Positions 52,561 to 59,221 of a stretch of 64,000 nt of DNA are shown in pieces. Below the pieces are notes generated by a model. That model was not told where the DNA came from. It did not search any database and saw nothing but the letters and a program-made list of their open reading frames with translations. Positions within the stretch are counted from its first letter, which is position 1. Each line of letters begins with the position of its first letter. The DNA is from Myxococcales bacterium (lineage in GTDB: Bacteria > Myxococcota_A > Polyangia > Haliangiales > Haliangiaceae). The position numbers and the translations under genes were made by a program. The stretch is taken from positions 682,001-746,000 of the forward strand of contig JADJUW010000002.1 of NCBI GenBank assembly GCA_016716835.1, given 5' to 3'.

Positions 52561-54097
52561 CGAACGATAGGATGATGAGCCCGCGCGTCGCGTCCGCGAC
52601 GTAGACGAGCTGGCCGATAGGATCGTAATCTATGCCGACAGCGCCTTCAAAAAAGCTGGCGCCTTCGGCGGCGGGATACCCTGGCCACGTATTGTACCAA
52701 GCCACCAGCGCGGGGGTTTCGGGCACTGAGATGTCGAGCACGCGGATGCCATCTTGGTAGTGCGAGATAAATACCAGCGGCCCAAAGGCCATGATGTTGT
52801 GAATGGAGACCTCGGGCCGGGTCTGCCATTCGCTGATGATCGAGAGAAATCCCGGCGTATTTTCGGTGACGTCCACGAGGTAGGCATGGGCGCCATATTG
52901 CTCGTCGCCGGTAATTGCGACGTCGCGATCGCCGATGGTGGTTACCCAGCACGAGTGGTTGGTGTTTTCGCCATAGCCGGTAAAGGCATCGACGCGCGTG
53001 GGCGCCGTGGGGTCGCTAACGTCGACAATTACCATGCCGGAGTTCCAATAGTTTAGGTAGGCACGGTCGCCCGAGACATAGAGATCGTGCAGATAGTGGC
53101 TGGCGCTGTTTATGCGCAATTCGCCCAGCTTCACCGGCGCCGTGGGATCGGCGATATCGTAGATCTCAACGCCGCGTCGGGTGTTGGCGAGATAGGCCTT
53201 GCTGGCGTCGATGAACAGCGTATGCACCTCGACGCTGTCGCCAAGCTGCGTCGGCTCGCCCATGGTGGTGACCTCGCTTGGGTTTGCCGGGTCGGAGACG
53301 TTGATGACCACCGCGCCGCTGCCACTGCCCGCCATGATGGCGTAGACCTGGTTGCCGGGGCCCGTCGTCACCTTGACGTCGTTGTAGATTTCGCCGGCGG
53401 TGCGGACGTCGAGGTGGCCGAGCTGAATTGGTGCGGCGGGATTGCCGACATCGACGATGTCGAGGCCGCCGTGGTAATTGGCCATATACGCGATGCCATC
53501 GCGCACGCGCACGTTGACGCTGATGTCACTCCACGCCTCGGGCCTAAATTCGCCGAGCAGCGTGAGCCCCTGCGCGGGCGCCTCATCGAGCGGCTCGACG
53601 CGGGTGGCAAACACCTCGCCCAGCAGGGCGCTCATCGACACATTGCCTTCGCCATCCTCGCTGCTAAAGATAAAGGCGAGCTGCCCGTGCCACGTGCCCT
53701 GGGCATCGACGCGGCAGAAGAACATGGCGGTTTGATACTGGCCATTGTCGCGCAAGGTGAAGAAGTAGTCGTCGGTGGCGCTGACGCTGACGACGGAGTG
53801 CCCGTTTTGCTGCACGGCTAGCGCGCCTCCTTGGGCGGCATCAATGCGCATGGTCAGCTGGTTGGAAAATTGGTCCGCGTCGTAGCGTCCGTGAAAGATG
53901 CCAGGCGTCGCCTGCCCCGCCATGCTGCCGGCCACGCAATGACGGCGGCTAAAGCCTTCCGGCGTGGTGTAATTCGGCTCGCCGGGTAGCGGCACGGTCG
54001 GCGGCTCAGTTGGCGGGCGGTTGTCGCTGCACGCGGCGAGCGCGGCCGCGATGACAACAGCCCAGCGGGTAGGCGCAAGCAAGTGCATTCCAAGCAT
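52547..54097 (-). CDS. LVIVD-repeat beta-propeller lipoprotein
   Basis: 516 residues from ATG 54097. The lipobox is LAAC (Cys23), followed by a Pro/Thr tether (PPTEPPTVPLPGEPN). The first 200 residues form an unknown domain. The second half has about five LVIVD repeats: LDIVDVGNPAAPIQLG, VVINVSDPANPSEVTT, VEIYDIADPTAPVKLG, MVIVDVSDPTAPTRVD and IRVLDISVPETPALV. These build a beta-propeller on the cell surface, whose role is unknown. The longer frame to 54286 is rejected because TACGGT lies 6 nt before this ATG. Confidence 0.85.
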   Translation of the reverse strand: MLGMHLLAPTRWAVVIAAALAACSDNRPPTEPPTVPLPGEPNYTTPEGFSRRHCVAGSMAGQATPGIFHGRYDADQFSNQLTMRIDAAQGGALAVQQNGHSVVSVSATDDYFFTLRDNGQYQTAMFFCRVDAQGTWHGQLAFIFSSEDGEGNVSMSALLGEVFATRVEPLDEAPAQGLTLLGEFRPEAWSDISVNVRVRDGIAYMANYHGGLDIVDVGNPAAPIQLGHLDVRTAGEIYNDVKVTTGPGNQVYAIMAGSGSGAVVINVSDPANPSEVTTMGEPTQLGDSVEVHTLFIDASKAYLANTRRGVEIYDIADPTAPVKLGELRINSASHYLHDLYVSGDRAYLNYWNSGMVIVDVSDPTAPTRVDAFTGYGENTNHSCWVTTIGDRDVAITGDEQYGAHAYLVDVTENTPGFLSIISEWQTRPEVSIHNIMAFGPLVFISHYQDGIRVLDISVPETPALVAWYNTWPGYPAAEGASFFEGAVGIDYDPIGQLVYVADATRGLIILSFDVAP

Positions 54098-54103
54098 GCT
54101 CCG

Positions 54104-54109
54104 ACCGTA
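54104..54109 (-). promoter_or_regulatory. -10 element, leaderless-type, for LVIVD lipoprotein operon
   Basis: TACGGT on the minus strand, 6 nt before ATG 54097. Confidence 0.5.
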
Positions 54110-54164
54110 GCCGGGCGAGCCGCCTCGCACAAGGGCGCGCGGACTGGCCGGCGCCCACCTCGCC

Positions 54165-54815
54165 CTAGAAGCCGTAGCCGATGCGAAAGTAGCCGTTAAA
54201 TGAGACGGGCTCAGAGTAGCCGTACTCGTCCTCCTCGACGCCAAACAAACGCACGGGTCCCGCCGCGGCGACCACCGAGAACCCACTATCCCAGGTGCGT
54301 TGCCAACCCATCAGCACTTGCAGCCCGGTCTCGCCATAGTCGTCGATGCTGCGGTGCATGAGGCCCGGCTCGATGAAGAATCCTTGGTAGACGCGCTTCA
54401 GATAGAGCGGGGTCGAGACGCTAAACTCGGCGCCGTCGCCGCCATTGTCGATGAGGTCGTACAGCGTGAGGTCGCCCTTGAGCGCGACGTTGTTGCCGAG
54501 CGTAAGCCAGCCGGAGACGCCGTACATGCCAAACAACCACCCCGCCGGGTTGGCGCCGATCATGTATTTCTTGTTGGCCTTGAGGTATTCAGTTCGTTCG
54601 CCAACCTTTACCAGCTGGCCGTTGATGTGTTCAACCTCGTTCCACGGTGTGGTTTGCGGCGCGGTGGACGGGCCTGCTTGCGGCTGCGGCGCCGGTGCCA
54701 CGATAGGCGCGGGCGGATATGGATCCGCCGCCGGTTGAGCCGCCGCCACGAGTGGCAAGCCAGCGATTGCAAGAGTGATAATTATTGTTTTTGTTAGGCG
54801 TGAAGTAGCGTGCAT
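54165..54815 (-). CDS. Small outer-membrane beta-barrel protein
   Basis: 216 residues. A signal peptide ends AAAQ (about residue 27). A Pro/Ala-rich stretch (PAPIVAPAPQPQAGPST) follows, then a domain of alternating strands (GNNVALKGDLTLYDLI, FFIEPGLMHRSI, TGLQVLMGWQRTW). The C-terminus FRIGYGF, with terminal Phe, is the BAM recognition signature of outer-membrane barrels. The function is unknown. Confidence 0.75.
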   Translation of the reverse strand: MHATSRLTKTIIITLAIAGLPLVAAAQPAADPYPPAPIVAPAPQPQAGPSTAPQTTPWNEVEHINGQLVKVGERTEYLKANKKYMIGANPAGWLFGMYGVSGWLTLGNNVALKGDLTLYDLIDNGGDGAEFSVSTPLYLKRVYQGFFIEPGLMHRSIDDYGETGLQVLMGWQRTWDSGFSVVAAAGPVRLFGVEEDEYGYSEPVSFNGYFRIGYGF

Positions 54816-54978
54816 GCCTGGAGCTAAAGCAAGCGGCTTGCCAAGCTCCCAGCCCTTTTAATTCAATGGCTTACCAGGGTACACCTGGGGAAAGGGTGTG
54901 AACTGGCGGGGAATTCCTGACACGCATGTCAGAATTGAGCCGACACCGTGCGCCACCTCACGGCGGGCGCCGGCGTGA

Positions 54979-54984
54979 TACGTT
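54979..54984 (+). promoter_or_regulatory. -10 element, leaderless-type, for the gene at 54991
   Basis: TACGTT preceded by TGA, then 6 nt, then ATG 54991. Confidence 0.5.
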
Positions 54985-54990
54985 TTTGTC

Positions 54991-55554
54991 ATGGGTATGA
55001 AGGCGAGACCAAAGGCGCTAGGTGGTTCCTATGGCGAGGCTAGCGCCGCTGCCGTGGGGAGGCCGCTAATCGCGCGCGTGTTGCGAGCCACCGGCGGCAA
55101 GCTGCGGGCGGGGGCGGCCTCGTCGCTTGAGGCACACAGCGACTTGGCGTATTTGCTCTTCGTGGCAGATCAGACCGCAGCAAGCATATCCATCGTCGAC
55201 GTCGTGGCCGCCGCGGCAACGTTCGACGGCGACTTTGATCTGTGGAGCCCTATCGAGGTAACGCTCGCGCTGGGCGCGGTGATCGATCCCAAGCGCGCGC
55301 CCGCGGTTACCAAACAATTGCTCGCTCCTTATGGCAAGCACCGCGCCGCGCTTGATCGGCGGTTAAAGGGCGAGCTGCTCGAGCAGGCGCTGGACGACGT
55401 GCCGCTCGACATTGAAGACTGTTGGCCGGATCTAGCTGAGCTGTGCTTTATGTATGTGCTTGGGGGCTCGAAAACTCAGCCGCCGGCAAAGATCATGAAA
55501 GCGATTGCCTTGCACAAGCAACTACTTGCACCCGCGCTGGCGCCGAAGAAGTAG
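54991..55554 (+). CDS. Hypothetical protein
   Basis: 187 residues, mostly helical, with no signal peptide or transmembrane helix. The N-terminal 20 residues are Gly/Ala-rich; an amphipathic helical domain follows (SIVDVVAAAATFDGDFDLWSPIEVTLALGAVIDPKRA) and then an acidic part with two cysteines (DIEDCWPDLAELCFMYVLGG). No family is recognised. The start is fixed by the -10 hexamer 6 nt upstream. Confidence 0.6.
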   Translation: MGMKARPKALGGSYGEASAAAVGRPLIARVLRATGGKLRAGAASSLEAHSDLAYLLFVADQTAASISIVDVVAAAATFDGDFDLWSPIEVTLALGAVIDPKRAPAVTKQLLAPYGKHRAALDRRLKGELLEQALDDVPLDIEDCWPDLAELCFMYVLGGSKTQPPAKIMKAIALHKQLLAPALAPKK

Positions 55555-55579
55555 CACCACGGGCCCCGCACCGACAGCA

Positions 55580-55852
55580 ATGGTCAAGAATTACGCCGCG
55601 GCGTCAGCCGAGCTCCGCCAAGCGGAAGTGCTTTTTGAAAGCAACCCTATCTTAGCGTTGCGCCAAATGGTCGACTTGTACGCCCAAGCGAGCCAAGCCC
55701 TCAATCACGAGGTCGCAGATGCGATCGAAATTTGGCTTTATGAAAACCCACGTCTCGAAATCGTTGACTATATAAAGTCAACGATTGGCGCAGGTGACGA
55801 GGTGAACCAAGTGTATTTGAAGTGGATTGACGGCTTGCATGCGCGTTTGTGA
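55580..55852 (+). CDS. Small helical hypothetical protein
   Basis: 90 residues from ATG 55580. A helical sequence (SAELRQAEVLFESNPILALRQMVDLYAQASQALNHEVADAIEIWLYEN) has a TPR/MIT-like look, followed by a short acidic tail. It follows the previous gene by 25 nt and is probably co-transcribed. No family is recognised. Confidence 0.55.
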   Translation: MVKNYAAASAELRQAEVLFESNPILALRQMVDLYAQASQALNHEVADAIEIWLYENPRLEIVDYIKSTIGAGDEVNQVYLKWIDGLHARL

Positions 55853-55913
55853 AAATGGGTCGACCCAAGCCTCGAACAGATAGCCCCTTAGTCGGGCGAC
55901 GCGCGGTCGCGGT

Positions 55914-56327
55914 TTACGACTTCGATTTATCGGTCGCGTTACTGCGGTCGTTTGACTTGTTCCGACCGTTGGCCTGAGCGTTGCCAATTGCCGGGCTCGA
56001 CGGCTGGCGCCCATCCATCGCGTCGGTCCGATTGGCCGCGTTGATCCCATCAGTCGCTTCGAGCACATCAGGCATGTTCGTCGCGCGGTCCTTGGTGTTC
56101 GGTGGCGTCGTCGACCAATCGAGCTGGGCCTTTTTGCCGGGGCGATCGACATGGATCTTGTCGTCGACCTTGGTCACCCAGGCGAGCGGAAAGTAGTGAT
56201 GTTGACCTTGCTTGTCTTTGGTAACCTTGATGGTGTCGGCGCCTTCCATGTGGTCGACGACGCCAAATTGGCCGTTCTCTGAGCAGACGATGGGGGTATT
56301 GGGCTTGATCTGGTTTGCGTTAATCAT
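55914..56327 (-). CDS. DUF2171-domain protein with hydrophilic tail
   Basis: 137 residues from ATG 56327. Residues 1-70 (IKPNTPIVCSENGQFGVVDHMEGADTIKVTKDKQGQHHYFPLAWVTKVDDKIHVDR) match the DUF2171 PRC-barrel-like fold. The rest is a disordered tail rich in Asn, Asp, Ser and Lys (NGRNKSNDRSNATDKSKS). Family members are often stress- or desiccation-linked, but the role is unknown. An upstream in-frame extension (to 56441) is not supported. Confidence 0.72.
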   Translation of the reverse strand: MINANQIKPNTPIVCSENGQFGVVDHMEGADTIKVTKDKQGQHHYFPLAWVTKVDDKIHVDRPGKKAQLDWSTTPPNTKDRATNMPDVLEATDGINAANRTDAMDGRQPSSPAIGNAQANGRNKSNDRSNATDKSKS

Positions 56328-56485
56328 AGTGGTTGGGCTGCACTGCAAGATAGGGGCCGCGGGCTCGCGGCCAGAAGTGCTGCCAGCAAGCGCCCACCTC
56401 GGGCTCATCGCAAAAAAATGGCGCCCTGCGTACGTGCGCAACGGCTCGTCGAGCGTGTGCGCTCGATCGTTCAGAATTGCACCTA

Positions 56486-57640
56486 TCAGCGTCGCTTTAG
56501 AAAGTCAGCCGCCGCAGCGTCCGGTGTCGGGAGCGCAAGCAGCGGCTTCTCGCCCCGCCTAGCCAATGCCGCGGTCATGAATTTGTGGCTGCGCTCCATG
56601 CGGGCCATGTCGGCGGGGTGCGAGCCGCGCTCGCCGCGCCTGCCGCTGACTTGCGCGGATTTTGTCGCGAGATACAAATAGGTTAGGTAAACGCCTTCAG
56701 GGCGAAAGCCTGCGCGGTCGGCGAGGCGCGCACCTACGAGGTCGGCCGCGACCTCTTTGCCACGCCAGCCAACGCCGTTCAACCGGCTTGGCTTGACCCT
56801 CAAGGCATCGCGTCGCCATTGATGCGTAAGTTCGTGCCCGATGATGGTCGCCATAACGGCCCCGCCAAGTTCGTCAGCCAGCCGCTCATCGGTGACGCCC
56901 ATGTCTTGGCGAAGAAACCGCTCGATATCGATGATCATCTTTTCGGCAATAAACACGCCCTCGGCGCCGTCATAATGGCTCGCAAACGCTGAAGGCAGCA
57001 GCATGGACGACCCGAACACCTCAAAGTCCCCAAGCTTCGTCGCGCCGTGCGCCGTGGCGACTGCTGCCACCTTGTCATAAACTTGTTGGGTGGCGGTCAG
57101 CTTGGCGGCGGAGAGCCGGCGGGGCTTGCCGCGCATTGACAACAGCCCTTTGCCGATCGTTGTCTGGGCGCGGCGCAACAAGCGTTCTTTCAACGATAGC
57201 GATGAGGGCGCGACTTCCTTGCCCTCAAAATCGATCGACCGCGTCTGTAGCCTGGCGACCGCCTCGCCCAGTCCCCCGGGCTTGTGAGGTTGCGGGCTAA
57301 CGGCCTGGCCCTCCGACGGGTTGCCGAGCCTCTGGGGCATGGACGATTTACGCCCTTTAGTCGAGCTTGTCAGGCGTTCGGCCGCTGGCGATGTACTACT
57401 CGTCGCAGCATGCGTTTGAGGCTTTGATTTGCCGACGCGGCTACTGCCTGAGCGTCGCGACTGCCATGGCGCCGTGAGCGCTGGCACGGCCGAGCTCGCG
57501 CCTTCGCTGCCACTTGCACGCCGACGGCCACCAGCCTCAGTTGGCGCGGGCGCCATCACCAAGCAGACAAGCGTTAGGAACGCAGGCAAGCGCGCGTGAG
57601 CCCCGGTCCCAAGGCTATGAGGGGTCACGGGCGCTCGCAT
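56486..57640 (-). CDS. Secreted M48-like zinc metalloprotease
   Basis: 384 residues from ATG 57640 (TACGAT lies 5 nt upstream; GTG 57643 is one codon earlier). A signal peptide (LPAFLTLVCLVMAPAPTEA) is followed by a long Ser/Pro/Arg-rich linker (to about residue 120). The catalytic part has HELTH (in IGHELTHQW) and a downstream KEVAADLVGARLADRAG, giving the third ligand Glu of gluzincins, then SHPADMARMER as in M48 peptidases. It is predicted to be periplasmic or extracellular. The propeptide-like linker is unusual. Confidence 0.78.
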   Translation of the reverse strand: MRAPVTPHSLGTGAHARLPAFLTLVCLVMAPAPTEAGGRRRASGSEGASSAVPALTAPWQSRRSGSSRVGKSKPQTHAATSSTSPAAERLTSSTKGRKSSMPQRLGNPSEGQAVSPQPHKPGGLGEAVARLQTRSIDFEGKEVAPSSLSLKERLLRRAQTTIGKGLLSMRGKPRRLSAAKLTATQQVYDKVAAVATAHGATKLGDFEVFGSSMLLPSAFASHYDGAEGVFIAEKMIIDIERFLRQDMGVTDERLADELGGAVMATIIGHELTHQWRRDALRVKPSRLNGVGWRGKEVAADLVGARLADRAGFRPEGVYLTYLYLATKSAQVSGRRGERGSHPADMARMERSHKFMTAALARRGEKPLLALPTPDAAAADFLKRR

Positions 57641-57945
57641 CACCTATCGTATCTGCATCTCGTGTGCCAGCTTGGTGACGCCGATAGGTGCAGCAACTTT
57701 ATGAATTTATTGGCAGTCGCGGCGCGCTACCAGTAGAACGTACCCGCATCGGCGACTCCGGGCCCCACCTATCACGGTGTCCGCGGTACCTCATTTACCC
57801 GAAGCGACTTCTCCGCAAATCGTGTGCAACACGCTTAGACAGGTGCGGAGGCAATGGCTTTCGTGCAGCTACCGAACTTGTCGCCTTGTCGCTCTGTGGC
57901 AAGCCGATATTGCCCAGCAGCGACGCCTCGCGTTAGATATGTTGC
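57641..57945. other. Intergenic stretch upstream of the protease gene
   Basis: About 300 bases with no convincing gene. Reading frames here have Cys/Arg-rich, non-protein-like composition. The GC content is lower than in the neighbouring genes. Confidence 0.35.
57934..57939 (+). promoter_or_regulatory. -10-like element before the 56-residue frame
   Basis: TAGATA, then 6 nt, then ATG 57946. Confidence 0.3.
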
Positions 57946-58116
57946 ATGGCCAGCGCGCTCATCATCGGGGGAGTTTACGACACCCCGCTGAAGTATCACG
58001 TGGAATTCAGAACCGCCGAGGGCGCAACCCTGCAAGGCTTCGCGTTGGTGGTGCCCTTTACCAAGCCGCGCGTCGACTGGGACGCCTTGGTCGCACCCGC
58101 ACAAACGATACAGTGA
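57946..58116 (+). CDS. Possible small protein (56 residues)
   Basis: A short frame whose translation looks protein-like: MASALIIGGVYDTPLKYHVE, then FRTAEGATLQGFALVVPFTKPRVDWDALVAPA. A -10-like TAGATA ends 6 nt before the ATG, as in other genes here. It could be a remnant of a longer gene or a small envelope protein. The evidence is composition and promoter position only. Confidence 0.35.
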   Translation: MASALIIGGVYDTPLKYHVEFRTAEGATLQGFALVVPFTKPRVDWDALVAPAQTIQ

Positions 58117-58212
58117 GCGCCTCCGCACGGGGTTAACGGTGGGTTCCATTGCGTACCAGGGCCCCTGGCTTGGCCTAGCTATTGCTATGTCGTGATCGCG
58201 TAAAGGAACTAC

Positions 58213-58617
58213 ATGTTAAAGCACACATTCATCATTGCGACCCTCCTGCTAGCCACCGCGGCCTCCTGCAAAGACAGCGCGTCCAAAGACGTCACCCAGG
58301 CGCGTGAAAACACCGTCGAAAAACAAGCCGACCTCGCCAAGGCCGAGCAAGAGGTGCAGGCCGCAACCCTCGCCGTCAGCCGCGCCCGGGGCGACTTTCT
58401 CGTTGTCGCCGATGTGCGGCTTGCCGAGCTCGACAAGAAAATTGCCGAGATGAAATTGGCCCAACCGAGCAAAACGGACTGGAACGAGATTGCGCGCTTG
58501 CGCAGCAGCGCCGAGCAGCTACGTAATGAGATCAAAAGCAACGCCAAGATTTACGCGCAAGATGTGCAGCGCGAATTCGAAGAGCTCGTCGGCAAGATCG
58601 ACGAAAGCCTGAAGTAG
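58213..58617 (+). CDS. Coiled-coil lipoprotein
   Basis: 134 residues. The lipobox is AASC (Cys19) with Lys-Asp after it. The mature part is nearly all helix with heptad character (VEKQADLAKAEQEVQAATLAVSRA, then LAELDKKIAEMKLA and IARLRSSAEQLRNEIKSNAK), like small Lpp/OprI-style structural lipoproteins. It converges on the ECF sigma gene. The function is unknown. Confidence 0.72.
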   Translation: MLKHTFIIATLLLATAASCKDSASKDVTQARENTVEKQADLAKAEQEVQAATLAVSRARGDFLVVADVRLAELDKKIAEMKLAQPSKTDWNEIARLRSSAEQLRNEIKSNAKIYAQDVQREFEELVGKIDESLK

Positions 58618-58644
58618 GCGGCATCGACCACTTGCGGCCGCAAG

Positions 58645-59217
58645 CTAGCGGAACTCTGAAAACGTGATCACGCTTTGTTCCTCGCTTTGGCCGAGGCGAT
58701 CGCGCAACACGGCACGCGCCTTGGAGAGCGCGCCGCGCACGGTGTTGGCGGGAATGCCAACGACCTCGGCTACCTCATTGGCCGACATGTCCTCCCAATA
58801 GGTGAGCTCGAGCAAGATGCGGGTGTCGATTGGCATCTCGTTTAAGACCTGCATCAGGGCCTCTTTGGCCCGATTTTGCAAATGCGCGGTCACCGGCGTC
58901 AGGCCAAGGTCTAGCAAGCTATGCGACGATAGCTTGTCAATGGTGAGCCCGCGGTAGCTGCGCCGCAAATGGTCATAAAGGCGCGCGCGGGCGATGGTAA
59001 AGAGGAAGCCCTGAAACGTGCTGGTAATGGTGTGCTTGGCCTCCAGGCAATCGAGAAACGTCTGCTGCACCACGTCGCCCACGTCGTCGCCGAGCTTGCT
59101 GCGAAAAAAACGGCACACGGCGTCGAAGTGGCGATTGACCAGGCGCTCGCCCGCCTTCGCATCGCCCGCCTGCCATGCGGTGAGCAGCGCCATGTCGGTG
59201 TCGATATTGGTGGTCAT
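58645..59217 (-). CDS. ECF-type sigma factor
   Basis: 190 residues from ATG 59217. Region 2 contains VCRFFRSKLGDDVGDVVQQTFLDCLE and a following FLFTIARARLYDHLRR (the -10 reading helix). Region 4 is IDTRILLELTYWEDMSANEVAEVVGIPANTVRGALSKARAVLRDRL. It lies 4 nt downstream of the kinase gene, so one transcript makes both. Pairing with a Ser/Thr kinase suggests control by phosphorylation, as in known kinase-linked ECF groups. Confidence 0.88.
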   Translation of the reverse strand: MTTNIDTDMALLTAWQAGDAKAGERLVNRHFDAVCRFFRSKLGDDVGDVVQQTFLDCLEAKHTITSTFQGFLFTIARARLYDHLRRSYRGLTIDKLSSHSLLDLGLTPVTAHLQNRAKEALMQVLNEMPIDTRILLELTYWEDMSANEVAEVVGIPANTVRGALSKARAVLRDRLGQSEEQSVITFSEFR

Positions 59218-59221
59218 GCGG

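Noticed and set aside
57688..58136. Overlapping frames of 82 and 119 codons
   Set aside because: Arg/Cys/Leu-rich, non-protein-like; the 56-residue frame in the third phase is more plausible.
58632..58645. Perfect 14-bp palindrome CTTGCGGCCGCAAG between convergent genes as a terminator
   Set aside because: There is no loop and no T-tract; it may be chance in GC-rich sequence.
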